Assembly: GCA_017458185.1 (NCBI GenBank)
Contig: JAFTFY010000026.1
Coordinates: forward strand, 30,492 to 94,491
DNA length: 64,000 nucleotides
Origin: Neisseriaceae bacterium
Lineage (GTDB): Bacteria; Pseudomonadota; Gammaproteobacteria; Burkholderiales; Neisseriaceae
Reading direction: 5' to 3'
Each line of letters opens with the position of its first letter. The first letter of the stretch is position 1. Below the pieces are notes generated by a model that saw only the letters and a program-made list of their open reading frames with translations, searched no databases and was not told where the DNA came from. A program made the translations under genes and the position numbers. This document shows positions 37,232 to 46,215 of the stretch, piece by piece.

Positions 37232-38125
37232 ATGAAACCGTTAAACTTCAAAGCGTGGCAGACGAAAGTTCAAGCACAAACGGAAATGGCGTTAAATCGC
37301 TTTTTGCCGTCTGAAACGCTGTCGCCTGAAATTTTGCACCAAGCCATGCGATACGCAGCAACGGGCGGCGGCAAACGCTTGCGGGCAATGTTGGTAACTG
37401 CCGCTGCTGAATTAGGTCGCTATGACGAAACCGCTTTATCGCAGGCGATTGCCGCTATCGAGATGATTCACGCTTATTCTTTAATTCACGATGATTTGCC
37501 GTGTATGGACGATGACGATATGCGGCGTGGCAAGCCGTCTTGTCATAAGGCGTTTGGCGAAGCACAAGCCTTGTTGGCAGGGGACGCTTTGCAAACATTA
37601 GCGTTTGCGGTTTTGTCGCAAGACAATGCTTTGCCTGCTTATCAACGCTTGCAGTCATTACGCACTTTGGCGAATGCGTCTGGTAGTTTGGGTATGGCTG
37701 GCGGGCAGTCGATTGATTTATCGGTAGTGGGCTTGTTGCCTGATTTGCCAGCGTTGAAAAATATGCACGCATTGAAAACGGGGGCGTTAATTCGTGCCAG
37801 CGTGCGTTTGGGGGCGTTGGCGTGTTTTGATGTGGCAGATGATATGCTGCAAAAATTAGATGATTACGCCGCCGATTTGGGCTTGGCGTTTCAAGTGGTT
37901 GATGATATTTTGGACGCACAAGCCGATAGCCAAGTGTTGGGCAAAACGGCAGGCAAAGACGCAGAAAACAATAAGCCGTCTTTTGTGTCGTTTATGGGCA
38001 TTGACGCGGCGAAGCAATACGCTCACGATTTATGTCAAAGAGCCATTCACAGCGTGCAAAACATTTCTGCCGATACACACATTTTGCAAGAAATGGCACG
38101 CTTTGTTTTGGAAAGAGAAAATTAG
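37232..38125 (+). CDS. ispA: Farnesyl diphosphate synthase (short-chain polyprenyl synthase)
   Basis: A 297-residue all-helical prenyltransferase making FPP from IPP and GPP/DMAPP. The first Asp-rich motif is DDLPCMDDDDMRRG, GGGKRLR precedes it, and the second is FQVVDDILD. All substrate motifs are intact and the length is standard. It abuts xseB, the usual bacterial arrangement xseB-ispA; dxs does not follow. Confidence 0.95.
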   Translation: MKPLNFKAWQTKVQAQTEMALNRFLPSETLSPEILHQAMRYAATGGGKRLRAMLVTAAAELGRYDETALSQAIAAIEMIHAYSLIHDDLPCMDDDDMRRGKPSCHKAFGEAQALLAGDALQTLAFAVLSQDNALPAYQRLQSLRTLANASGSLGMAGGQSIDLSVVGLLPDLPALKNMHALKTGALIRASVRLGALACFDVADDMLQKLDDYAADLGLAFQVVDDILDAQADSQVLGKTAGKDAENNKPSFVSFMGIDAAKQYAHDLCQRAIHSVQNISADTHILQEMARFVLEREN

Positions 38126-38182
38126 TTTTCAGGCAGCCTGAAAAAGTTTTATTGATTATTTTTTATTGTAAGGAATTAAAAA

Positions 38183-38902
38183 ATGAATATTTGGCATAAA
38201 TTATCTATTGAAAAAAAATGTTTTACGGTATTTATTATTCAATGTATTAGTATTATTTTAGTTTTTTTGATTTTATTAGATATTGATACTAATATAAATT
38301 TTGTTACATTATTTTTATATGTTATATTTTTACTTTTTTTCAGTATGCGTGATTTGCTTACAAAAAAGACATTTTTTATTTTTAATATATTTGTTCTATT
38401 GCTTTTTTTACCTGATAATTGTTTTAATTTAATGCAAAGTTTTAATATTGATTATAATCAATTAAAAAATTATTCAGGAGAAAATATTTATGGTTCTTCA
38501 GGTGGTAAATCTACTGGTTCATATTTTGTTTTAAAAAAAGATAAAAAAAGAATGTATTTCATATGTTCCCCAGTAAGTAAAGATAATGATGATTGTTATA
38601 AGGAGTTATCACAATATTTTGGTTATGGGGATAGTCGTTATGGTAACCATATTTCTGTTAAATATGCAGAAATTTATCATTTTCGAATAATATTTGTAAT
38701 GCCAATTATATATAAAGAAAAAGTTATTTATGAAATAAAGCATAACGATAAAATTATTTATGGTTATGATTATTTCATCAATAAGTTTTCGCAACAAAGA
38801 AAAAATTTATTGATTTTTGTTGTTTATTTAATATTAAACAGTGTGGTTTTCTGTATTTTCTACCATTGGATACAGAAAGATTTTGTTCAACATTCTCAAT
38901 AA
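38183..38902 (+). CDS. AT-rich membrane protein of unknown function
   Basis: A 239-residue protein with hydrophobic segments near 15-35, 42-55, 62-77 and a last one at about 208-228, and a soluble Lys/Tyr-rich middle (95-200) containing YGSSGGKSTGSYF. A ribosome-binding site (TAAGGAAT) precedes the ATG. Base composition is much more AT-rich than its neighbours, suggesting acquisition. No family recognised. Confidence 0.65.
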   Translation: MNIWHKLSIEKKCFTVFIIQCISIILVFLILLDIDTNINFVTLFLYVIFLLFFSMRDLLTKKTFFIFNIFVLLLFLPDNCFNLMQSFNIDYNQLKNYSGENIYGSSGGKSTGSYFVLKKDKKRMYFICSPVSKDNDDCYKELSQYFGYGDSRYGNHISVKYAEIYHFRIIFVMPIIYKEKVIYEIKHNDKIIYGYDYFINKFSQQRKNLLIFVVYLILNSVVFCIFYHWIQKDFVQHSQ

Positions 38903-38914
38903 TGGGAGACTTTT

Positions 38915-38983
38915 ATGGCAATAAGAAATGGTGTCCCTATAACGGAACTGCAAACCGCACGCCATAACCCATTTTGTGTATGA
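38915..38983 (+). pseudogene. 22-codon ORF, possible gene remnant
   Basis: Starts ATG after GGGAGAC (good spacing) and encodes MAIRNGVPITELQTARHNPF plus two residues before TGA. Only 12 bp from the preceding AT-rich gene. The ribosome-binding site and composition differing from the surroundings suggest the beginning of a lost gene, but the evidence is slight. Confidence 0.25.
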
Positions 38984-38998
38984 AAGAAGAAATTAGTT

Positions 38999-39068
38999 TT
39001 CAGGCAGCCTGAACGCATAAAAAAATCCACAATTATTTCAAGTGAATACCCTTTTCAGGCTGCCTGAA
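38999..39068. terminator. Inverted pair of uptake sequences upstream of pta
   Basis: TTCAGGCAGCCTGAA (38999-39013) and TTCAGGCTGCCTGAA (39054-39068) flank 40 bp. The second is framed by CCCTTTT/AAAAGGG, giving its own longer stem, ACCCTTTTCAGGC..GCCTGAAAAGGGT, that could terminate transcription before pta. Confidence 0.6.
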
Positions 39069-39149
39069 AAGGGTTTTATGCTTTTGTGCAAGGGCAATAC
39101 AGGTTAAAATCTACCCTTTGAAAATCGTACAACAACAGGAGTGCCAAAA

Positions 39150-40829
39150 ATGAGTGTTTTTCTTACCGTTTCTTTGAACAAATCCGCTGCCACTGCGTAT
39201 CCCGCTTATGCTGTTGCACGGGCGTGCAAACGCTTAGGAAGAGTTGTGGGCTGTTTGATGTTTGCTGCCGAACGCAAATCTGCCGAACGCATTTTTCGTG
39301 AAGCACAGGAAAAATTCAATACTGCCTTGCCGCCTTTAATGCCCTTAACTTCTGTGGAAGATTTTTTTATTCAGGGTGCGGCTGATGATTTTATTGATGA
39401 AATCTACGCTCGCTATAAACTCCTTGCCGATTGCGATACGGTTGTGGTTGAGGGTTTAACGCCGTCTAACAAACGCCCATTTTTGTTTGCGAAAAACCGC
39501 GAGATTGCCAAAGAATTAAACGCCCAAGTGATTTTGGTGATTGACGCGTCTGAACACGAACCCGAAGATGTGGTTCTGCACTTAAAAACAGGGGCAAATG
39601 AATTTGCCGATGTGGGTGTGGCTGGTTTTGTTTTGGTTCGCGACCAAGCAGACGCGGATATTTTTGTTAAGAAAATCCGTGAGTTAATGGGTGAAAATGC
39701 CATACCGTGTTTAGGCACCATGCCGAATGATAAAGACGGCGACTGGAACAGTTTATTTGCGGACGCTTTGCGTGATTGCGTGGATAAAGCAGAAACCAGC
39801 CGTGTGTCGCCTGCGGCGTTTCGCAGTAATATGATGGAACAGGCGATTGCCGCCAATAAACGCATTGTGCTGCCTGAAGGGGCTGAACCTCGCACGGTGG
39901 CTGCGGCGGTGATTTGTCAAAACAAAGGCATTGCTCGCTGTGTACTTTTGGCAGATAAAAAAGAAGTACAACAAGTTGCCAAACAAATGAATTTAACGCT
40001 CCCTGAAAGTTTGGAAATCATCAATCCAGCGGAAATTGCACAAAATTATGTTGCACCTTTGGTTGAAATGCGAAAAGCCAAAGGCATGACAGAAGAAAAA
40101 GCCCGTGAAGCCTTAACCGACAGCGTTTTTGTCGGCACAATGATGATGGCGTTAAACGAAGTTGATGGTTTGGTGTCAGGAGCAGTACATACCACAGCCA
40201 ACACCATTCGCCCCGCTTTGCAAGTGATTAAAACCGCTCCTGACGCGTCTTTGGTATCCAGCGTCTTCTTTATGTTGATGCCTGACCAAGTTTTGGTCTA
40301 TGGCGATTGTGCGGTTAATCCTAAACCAACAGCGGCAGAGTTAGCCGATATTGCCATACAATCTGCCGATTCCGCCAAAGCCTTTGGCATTGAGCCACGA
40401 GTGGCGATGATTTCTTATTCCACAGGCAATTCAGGCACAGGCGAAGATGTGGAAAAAGTGATTGAAGCCACAAAACTCGCCCGCGAAAAACGCCCTGATT
40501 TGTTGATTGGCGGACCTTTGCAATATGACGCGGCAAGCGTGCCAAGCGTGGGCAAACAAAAAGCCCCCAATAGCCCAGTGGCAGGGCAAGCCACCGTGTT
40601 TATCTTCCCTGATTTGAACACAGGCAACTGCACTTACAAAGCGGTACAACGCAGTGCCAATGTATTAAGCGTAGGACCAATGTTGCAAGGCTTGAATAAA
40701 CCTGTGAATGACTTGTCTCGCGGTGCGTTGGTGGGCGATATTGTTTATACCATCGCCTTAACCGCCATTCAGGCAGAACAATTTAAAAACCGCCCTGTGC
40801 AAGGTTCAAAAGGCGTTCAGGCTGCCTGA
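39150..40829 (+). CDS. pta: Phosphate acetyltransferase Pta
   Basis: A 559-residue enzyme interconverting acetyl-CoA and acetyl phosphate. The N-terminal ~220 residues form a P-loop-like domain with a degraded nucleotide motif ([17 protein letters not shown]) as in long Pta. The C-terminal PTA_PTB domain has [51 protein letters not shown] and [18 protein letters not shown] chose the ATG at 39150, 8 nt after AGGAG, over the GTG at 39141. The last residues V-Q-A-A and the TGA are supplied by an uptake sequence. No ackA is adjacent. Confidence 0.95.
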   Translation: MSVFLTVSLNKSAATAYPAYAVARACKRLGRVVGCLMFAAERKSAERIFREAQEKFNTALPPLMPLTSVEDFFIQGAADDFIDEIYARYKLLADCDTVVVEGLTPSNKRPFLFAKNREIAKELNAQVILVIDASEHEPEDVVLHLKTGANEFADVGVAGFVLVRDQADADIFVKKIRELMGENAIPCLGTMPNDKDGDWNSLFADALRDCVDKAETSRVSPAAFRSNMMEQAIAANKRIVLPEGAEPRTVAAAVICQNKGIARCVLLADKKEVQQVAKQMNLTLPESLEIINPAEIAQNYVAPLVEMRKAKGMTEEKAREALTDSVFVGTMMMALNEVDGLVSGAVHTTANTIRPALQVIKTAPDASLVSSVFFMLMPDQVLVYGDCAVNPKPTAAELADIAIQSADSAKAFGIEPRVAMISYSTGNSGTGEDVEKVIEATKLAREKRPDLLIGGPLQYDAASVPSVGKQKAPNSPVAGQATVFIFPDLNTGNCTYKAVQRSANVLSVGPMLQGLNKPVNDLSRGALVGDIVYTIALTAIQAEQFKNRPVQGSKGVQAA

Positions 40830-40842
40830 AAAAAGAGATATT

Positions 40843-40930
40843 GTCATTACGAGCCGACAGACAGGAATTAGCGGTTTTGGCGCTAATTCCTGTGTCGTTG
40901 CGAGATTGCGTAAGCAATCGTGGTAACCCC
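40843..40930 (+). repeat. Hairpin repeat with compensatory stem changes
   Basis: GTCATTACGAGCCGACAGACAGG, stem GAATTAGC..GCTAATTC, then CTGTGTCGTTGCGAGATTGC..GCAATCGTGGTAACCCC. It aligns along its length with 9141-9226, where the same stem reads GCGTTAGC..GCTTACGC. Together with the next element it fills the gap 40830-41181. Confidence 0.8.
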
Positions 40931-40950
40931 ATTTAATTGTATAGTCGTTG

Positions 40951-41056
40951 TATAGTCGATAAACTTCAAAATGATAATGCGTTGGTTTGTCTTGCCGTAT
41001 TAGTTATACTGTCGCAGACATTCCGCCTTTTCTTCGTTTGAAGTTTATCGACTATA
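40951..41056. mobile_element. Correia-like miniature element, copy 1 (106 bp)
   Basis: Terminal inverted repeats TATAGTCGATAAACTTCAAA and its complement bound a 106-bp element. The interior reads AATGCGTTGG.TTG.CTTGCCGTATTAGTTATACTGTC, like the core of Neisseria Correia (CREE/NEMIS) elements. A partial second end (TATAGTCGTTG) lies immediately to the left. Non-coding, presumably mobilised in trans. Confidence 0.8.
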
Positions 41057-41181
41057 ATCCCCTTGCTATGGCAAACGAGCCTATATTTTCAGGCTACCTA
41101 AATAAAATCAGAATAAAAGTCTCAAACTACCTGAAAATATGCTATTATGCCGTCAATCTTGACTAATGTAATCAATTAAGT

Positions 41182-41652
41182 ATGAACCCCAAATTTCACA
41201 TTTATCAAAATTCGCCTTTGTCTTTGATTATTGAGCATATTTTGCAACGCTATCATGAAGTTCATCGGCAACAGTTTGCCAATATTTTGCCGTTGGCAGG
41301 GGCGTGTAGCGAGTATGCTGATTTTCCGTCTGATTTATTGTCTTTTTTGCAAACATTTGCACAAGATTTGGAAAATCATTTGCAAAAAGAAGAGCAGGTT
41401 TTGTTTCCGCTGATTAATGCTGGACGCGGGCAAATGGCGACTATGCCTGTGCGTGTGATGATGATGGAGCATGATAATCATCAAGCATCTTTATCGCAAC
41501 TATCTGATTTAACTAATGATTTAACGCTGCCTGAAAATGCGGCTGGTAACTGGCGGCAACTGTATGAAATTTTGCAACAATTTCGTGATGATTTGTTAGA
41601 CCATATCGACATTGAAAACGAATTATTATTTCCGCGTGCCTTGAATGAGTAG
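41182..41652 (+). CDS. Hemerythrin-domain protein, RIC/YtfE/DnrN-like
   Basis: A 156-residue four-helix di-iron protein. Likely ligands: the His residues in IIEHILQRYHEVHR, HLQKEEQVLFP, MEHDNHQ and HIDIENELLFP, which match the C-terminal domain of RIC proteins that repair iron-sulfur clusters after nitric oxide damage. The N-terminal ScdA domain of full-length YtfE (about 220 residues) is absent. Its stop overlaps the start of the YwiC-like gene by 8 nt and NnrS follows, supporting a nitrosative-stress role. Confidence 0.85.
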   Translation: MNPKFHIYQNSPLSLIIEHILQRYHEVHRQQFANILPLAGACSEYADFPSDLLSFLQTFAQDLENHLQKEEQVLFPLINAGRGQMATMPVRVMMMEHDNHQASLSQLSDLTNDLTLPENAAGNWRQLYEILQQFRDDLLDHIDIENELLFPRALNE

Positions 41653-42391
41653 CATAAATTTACGCCAAACTGGCTGGTTGCCAAATTATCACGGCGGTTG
41701 GGCGATGATAAGCCTGCCGCCGTTGTTAGGCTTGTGTCACAGCGGTTTTGTGCCAGCACATATTTTGCTGTTAGTTTCGTGGTTTGCGGCGTATTTTTTA
41801 TTTTTCGCTCTTGTCGGTTTTTTGCGGCATAACTATGCAACTCGCTATCGCCCAGCCATAATAACCTATGGCATTTTAACCACTTTGACAGGTAGTATTT
41901 TGTTGCTTATGCGTCCGCTACTGATTGCTTGGTTTATTCCTTTGTTTTTATTATCAATTTTTACATTATATCAAGCCAAAATAGGCAAAGAACGCTCTTT
42001 ATTATCAGGTATGGCTACGGTTTTATTTGCGTCTTTAATGTTGCCGATTGCGTATCAAGTTAAAAATACTGATTTACCTATATATATTATTTGGCTAACA
42101 ATTATTGTATTTATGTATTTTGCAGGTACAGTTTTTTATGTAAAAACAAATATTAGAGAAAGAAAATCGCTTAAATATTTTTGTTTTTCAATTAGTTTTC
42201 ATATAATATCTTTAATGATTGTTTTTATTTATCATCATACACATTATTTTCTGATTATACTGTGGATTTTATTATTGTTCAGAGCGATTTTAGTTCCAAG
42301 TTTTATTCGTAAAGGTAAAAATATTTCAATTAAAACGATTGGTATTTTAGAAATTGTATTGAGTGTTTTATTATTTATTGCATTATTATAG
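41645..42391 (+). CDS. YwiC-like integral membrane protein
   Basis: A 248-residue polytopic protein (about 7-8 helices). Near the start, PNYHGGWAMISLPPLLG matches the P-x-x-HG-x-WAM signature of the YwiC-like family, often next to nitrate/nitrite and NO genes. It overlaps the hemerythrin gene by 8 nt. The TAG stop is the TATAG of a Correia-like element's terminal repeat, so the C-terminus was probably defined by insertion. The second half is much more AT-rich than the first. Confidence 0.75.
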   Translation: MSSINLRQTGWLPNYHGGWAMISLPPLLGLCHSGFVPAHILLLVSWFAAYFLFFALVGFLRHNYATRYRPAIITYGILTTLTGSILLLMRPLLIAWFIPLFLLSIFTLYQAKIGKERSLLSGMATVLFASLMLPIAYQVKNTDLPIYIIWLTIIVFMYFAGTVFYVKTNIRERKSLKYFCFSISFHIISLMIVFIYHHTHYFLIILWILLLFRAILVPSFIRKGKNISIKTIGILEIVLSVLLFIALL

Positions 42392-42494
42392 TCGTTAAAC
42401 TTCTAAAACACTAATGCGTATGCCGAGCCGTGCCGTATTATTTATACTATCTGCGGCTTGCCGCCTGTTATTATTTTGAAGTTTAACGACTACA
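42387..42494. mobile_element. Correia-like miniature element, copy 2 (108 bp)
   Basis: Ends TATAGTCGTTAAACTTCTAA and, at the right, TTTGAAGTTTAACGACTA with the last bases changed (CTACA). Interior ACTAATGCGTATGCC...GCCGTATTATTTATACTATCTGCGGC. The left end provides the stop codon of the YwiC-like gene, and the element separates it from nnrS. Confidence 0.82.
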
Positions 42495-42507
42495 TAAGGA
42501 TTATAAA

Positions 42508-43653
42508 ATGATTAAATCAGCATTTTGGGCAATGGCGTTTCGTCCTATGTATTTATTAGCGTCCGTTTATGGAATATTATCCATATTATTATGGGGTTTT
42601 GGTTTTAATGGAACGCATGCCTTACCGAATTATTTTTGGCATGCCAATGAAATGATATGGGGTTATGCAGGGGCAATTATTGTTGGCTTTTTACATACTG
42701 CAGTACCAAACTGGACTGGATTACCTGCAAAAAACGGCAAATTTTTAATATTATTAACCGTATTATGGCTTATCTCCCGTGTTACCGTATTTTATGCACA
42801 AACTACTGTAATATCAGGAATTTGTGGTGTTTTATTTTTTTGGATTGCCGCTTTTTCTATGTTACAAATGTTAATTTACAAAAAAAATAAACACAATTAT
42901 ATTGCCGCTTTTGCATTATTTATTTTTGGATTATTACATTTAATATTTCATCTATTTGTATTTTTGCAAAAATATGATTTATTATTAAACGGATTGCTGT
43001 CTGGTTTAATACTGGTATCAGGATTTATTGGTTTTATCGGCAGTCGTGTTATTCCATTTTTTACCGCACGCAAATTAAATATACCACAAGCCAAAAATCA
43101 CCCAAAACTTATTTTATTTGCCTTATTATTGCCTTTATTTGCCGCCCTATTAATTATTTTTCAGGCAACTCCTGTTTTATCAGGCATATTATGTATTTTG
43201 GCTGGAATATTATCCATTATTCAAATTGTGCGTTGGTTACACAAAGCCATTTTTCGCGAACCAATGTTGTGGATTTTATTTGCAGGTTACACATTAACCG
43301 CTATCGGCTTGATTTGTTTGGGTTTTTACTTTTTATCCTTGCCACTTGCGGTAAGTGTAGGCACACATTTTATTGCCGTAGGTGGCATAGGTTGCTTAAC
43401 TGTCGGTATGATGACACGCACCGCCGCAGGACACACAGGACGAGCCATTTATCCAGCCCCAAAAGGAATGCCTGCTGCATTTTTGCTGATGATTTGTGCC
43501 ACATTTGTTCGCATTAGTGCCACATTTATGGATAATGCCTATCAGCCCCTAATCACCATATCTGCTGTGCTATTTGCTATGTCGTTAGCCATTTTCATCT
43601 TCCGCTACGCCCCTTGGCTTACCAAACCAAGAGCGGACGGTATAAAGGGATAG
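42508..43653 (+). CDS. nnrS: NnrS family haem/copper membrane protein
   Basis: A 381-residue protein with about 12 hydrophobic helices. The family signature is present: AFRPMYL at the start, WHANEMIWGYAGAIIVGFLHTAVPNWTG around residues 44-72, and MMTRTAAGHTGR in the C-terminal half. NnrS proteins protect against nitrosative stress during denitrification. It lies 13 bp after the Correia-like element, so transcription may be influenced by it. Confidence 0.93.
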   Translation: MIKSAFWAMAFRPMYLLASVYGILSILLWGFGFNGTHALPNYFWHANEMIWGYAGAIIVGFLHTAVPNWTGLPAKNGKFLILLTVLWLISRVTVFYAQTTVISGICGVLFFWIAAFSMLQMLIYKKNKHNYIAAFALFIFGLLHLIFHLFVFLQKYDLLLNGLLSGLILVSGFIGFIGSRVIPFFTARKLNIPQAKNHPKLILFALLLPLFAALLIIFQATPVLSGILCILAGILSIIQIVRWLHKAIFREPMLWILFAGYTLTAIGLICLGFYFLSLPLAVSVGTHFIAVGGIGCLTVGMMTRTAAGHTGRAIYPAPKGMPAAFLLMICATFVRISATFMDNAYQPLITISAVLFAMSLAIFIFRYAPWLTKPRADGIKG

Positions 43654-43728
43654 TTTCAGGCTGCCTGAAACACTTGAAAAAACGCATAAGCACACCATTT
43701 ACATGCTTTGATTTATTCCATTTATCCT

Positions 43729-44361
43729 ATGAAACAACGCATTCGCTCATATTTATTAGAACAAGGCATTGATATTGATGACAATATGGTCAAAGATACG
43801 GCACAGGTTTTAGGCTTTCTTTTAATACAGGCTAATATAGAAAGTATAGATAAATCAAATATTTGGAAACAGGATGAAGTGGATTTGTCGTTCAGGCTGC
43901 CTGAAAATATGGAAGATACACTGTGTTGTTTATTTGCGGTTTGTGATACGGTAAAAACGCATTTATTATCGTCTTCTTTATCCATTTTTTTATTGAATAA
44001 TCAAGAGATTATCCGAGTGTCGCACAGTGGCAAGCCACAAATTTCAACAATGCCCGTAAATAATCAAACCGCTCATCAGCATTTAGCCGCACGAGTTGCC
44101 TTATCGGCGTGGTTTAATCAAGTGAAATGCACCGATGAATGGGTGCAAAATGGCGAGTTGTCGGCTGAATTTTATCCAAATAATATGCAATGTTGGGCAT
44201 TGCCGATTTGCACCGAAACAGGTAGCGTTTTGGGTGTGGTATATGGCGAAAACGCTGTTTCACAAACAATCGATAATCAACAATTCGCATGGGCGTTGGG
44301 TTTGGCGATTGTTTTGCGTGATAGCATAGAACACTTATTACAACACTTTCAGGCTGCCTGA
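43729..44361 (+). CDS. GAF-like domain protein of unknown role
   Basis: A 210-residue soluble protein; ATG at 43729 chosen over an upstream TTG. The central region (LLSSSLSIFLLNNQEII, then WALPICTETGSVLGVVYGE) has the strand pattern of a GAF sensor domain, but no output domain follows. Sitting directly after nnrS, it might sense NO or redox state. An in-frame uptake sequence gives FRLPEN, and the terminal FQAA-stop is supplied by another. Confidence 0.55.
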   Translation: MKQRIRSYLLEQGIDIDDNMVKDTAQVLGFLLIQANIESIDKSNIWKQDEVDLSFRLPENMEDTLCCLFAVCDTVKTHLLSSSLSIFLLNNQEIIRVSHSGKPQISTMPVNNQTAHQHLAARVALSAWFNQVKCTDEWVQNGELSAEFYPNNMQCWALPICTETGSVLGVVYGENAVSQTIDNQQFAWALGLAIVLRDSIEHLLQHFQAA

Positions 44362-44376
44362 AAAAGGATTTTGAAT

Positions 44377-44964
44377 ATGAACACACTCATCACCACGCCA
44401 GCGTGTCGCTTGCCGACTGTTTATGGCGAATTTCAAATGACAGGTTTTGTCGATAGCAATAACTTGGAACACGCCGCGTTAAGCGTAGGCAATGTAGCAG
44501 ACGGCGAACCTGTTTTGTTGCGGCTTCATTCCGAATGTTTAACAGGGGACGCTTTTCATTCTTTGCGTTGCGATTGCGGTTCGCAGTTAGAAACCGCCAT
44601 GCAAATGGTGCAACAAGCGGGTAGGGGGCTGATTATTTACTTACGCCAAGAAGGGCGGGGAATAGGCTTGGCAAATAAAATTCGTGCCTATCACAATCAA
44701 GATAAGGGCATGGATACGGTTGAAGCAAATGTGGCGTTGGGCTTACCGATTGACGCACGACAATACAGCATTGCCGCCCAAATTTTGCGTTATTTTCATA
44801 TTCAAAAAGTGCGTTTAATGACAAATAACCCACAAAAAATAAAAGAGTTACAAAGTTTAGGCATTGAAATCACCGAACGCCTACCCCTGCACACAGGCTT
44901 ATGTGACAGCAATCAACGCTATATGCAAACCAAATTTGAAAAAATGGGACATTGGGCAGATTAA
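44377..44964 (+). CDS. ribA: GTP cyclohydrolase II
   Basis: A 195-residue stand-alone RibA, first step of riboflavin synthesis. Zinc-binding CLTGDAFHSLRCDCG (Cys-x10-Cys-x-Cys), then YLRQEGRGIGLANKIRAY with the catalytic Asp/Arg region, MTNNPQK and the final TKFEKMGH. ATG at 44377 follows AAAGGA. Confidence 0.97.
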   Translation: MNTLITTPACRLPTVYGEFQMTGFVDSNNLEHAALSVGNVADGEPVLLRLHSECLTGDAFHSLRCDCGSQLETAMQMVQQAGRGLIIYLRQEGRGIGLANKIRAYHNQDKGMDTVEANVALGLPIDARQYSIAAQILRYFHIQKVRLMTNNPQKIKELQSLGIEITERLPLHTGLCDSNQRYMQTKFEKMGHWAD

Positions 44965-45100
44965 ATCTTTTTCAGGCAGCCTGAAAGTGTTGTTTTTTTT
45001 GCACAATATATATATCTATATATATCAATAAGTTGTGATAAATTTTATTTTAATCACAAAAAATAATTTTGTATTTTTCTCGACAATACACACTGATTTT

Positions 45101-45116
45101 ATTGATAATAATCAAT
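45101..45116. promoter_or_regulatory. Possible Fur-type operator upstream of the TbpB-like gene
   Basis: ATTGATAATAATCAAT: two perfect 6-bp inverted arms around AATA, overlapping GATAAT-like hexamers, 27 bp before the lipoprotein ATG. The pattern fits Fur-box half-sites, but one AT-rich palindrome is weak evidence. Confidence 0.4.
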
Positions 45117-45142
45117 CTTTAACTGTTTTTGGAGAACACACG

Positions 45143-46036
45143 ATGAACGCAAAATTTTTCACCTTGACCGCCATTTCTTTGTTGGCTTTAAGTGCTTGTG
45201 GCGGTGGTTCTGATAGTGGTGTAACCACAACACAATCCACAACAGGTGGCACGCCTGTCATTCAGCCCATTTCTAATAAGTATGCCGATACCGTGAGCGG
45301 CAAAGTGATTGTGGAACATTCTGATGATGATAAAGGAAGTTGGGAAATTTTTGACTATCAAATCAGTGATTTAGGTTCGGCGGACAGCAGTAAAAAAGAC
45401 TTGAACAGTTTTAAAATTACCAGCGGTAAAACCACTTATGTCATCAAAATACCCAAACAAGGGGACAATGATTTTGAAACACAAAATAGTTTTGTGATAA
45501 ATGATATTGATATGGGCAATGGTAATGAAGTTTTTAATGTATGGGGAACAAATTTATCTTATGCTCGTTATGGCTTGGTATATGGTGATACCGACCGCAA
45601 GCAAGACCCAAATGCCAAATATAGCGAATTTTACGGTATGTTTCATCAAGGTTATTTAACCGACCCTGCTGGCGTGCCGACTACTGGCGTAGTGAATTAC
45701 ACAGGCGAAGCCGTTGTATGGAATGGAAAAGCAAGTAAGGACGGTGCAACAGGTGTCAGCAAAAACGCCACCTTTACAGCAAATTTCAGCACCAAACAAT
45801 TTACAGGCAATATTAAAAATATTGTCGATATTGATACAGATAATAAAGTCAAAATCCCTGATGTGTTGAATTTATCAGGCAAAATTACAGGCAATAAAAT
45901 ATCTGGTACAAATGCTGACGGCACGGTATTAGACGCCGCTTTCTATGGTCCGAATGCAAAAGAAGTTGCAGGTTCTTTTGTGAATAAGAACAAAGTGTTT
46001 GAAGGTGCATTCGGTGCTAAACGCACAGATAAATAA
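45143..46036 (+). CDS. Small TbpB-like surface lipoprotein
   Basis: A 297-residue lipoprotein; ATG at 45143 after GGAG. The signal peptide ends in LSAC with a GGG spacer. The C-terminus (LDAAFYGPNAKEVAGSFV...VFEGAFGAKR) is the barrel signature shared by TbpB/LbpB/HpuA-type and Slam-exported lipoproteins. At ~300 residues it has a single handle-barrel unit, so it is not a full TbpB; haem, haemophore or host-protein binding are options. No TonB receptor or Slam gene is adjacent. A terminator follows at 46059. Confidence 0.82.
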   Translation: MNAKFFTLTAISLLALSACGGGSDSGVTTTQSTTGGTPVIQPISNKYADTVSGKVIVEHSDDDKGSWEIFDYQISDLGSADSSKKDLNSFKITSGKTTYVIKIPKQGDNDFETQNSFVINDIDMGNGNEVFNVWGTNLSYARYGLVYGDTDRKQDPNAKYSEFYGMFHQGYLTDPAGVPTTGVVNYTGEAVVWNGKASKDGATGVSKNATFTANFSTKQFTGNIKNIVDIDTDNKVKIPDVLNLSGKITGNKISGTNADGTVLDAAFYGPNAKEVAGSFVNKNKVFEGAFGAKRTDK

Positions 46037-46058
46037 AGCCTTTCAGGCAGCCTGAAAT

Positions 46059-46090
46059 AAAACGGAAGTTATCAAACACTTCCGTTTTTT
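46059..46090 (+). terminator. Rho-independent terminator after the lipoprotein gene
   Basis: AAAACGGAAGT..ACTTCCGTTTTTT: 11-bp stem, 8-nt loop and a T run, just past an uptake sequence. Confidence 0.9.
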
Positions 46091-46215
46091 ATTGAATAAT
46101 CGCTTTTCAGGTTGCCTTAATCTTTGTTTTTTCTATCTTTTTCCCTGCGATTTGGCGATTGTGGTTTTCAAGAGTAAAATAGCGAGTTTGTAGGTTTGCC
46201 ACAGTAGGCAGTAAG

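Noticed and set aside
41150..41180. FNR-type site (TTGAC..ATCAA) before the hemerythrin gene.
   Set aside because: The half-sites are spaced 17 bp in total, not 14, and one arm is imperfect.
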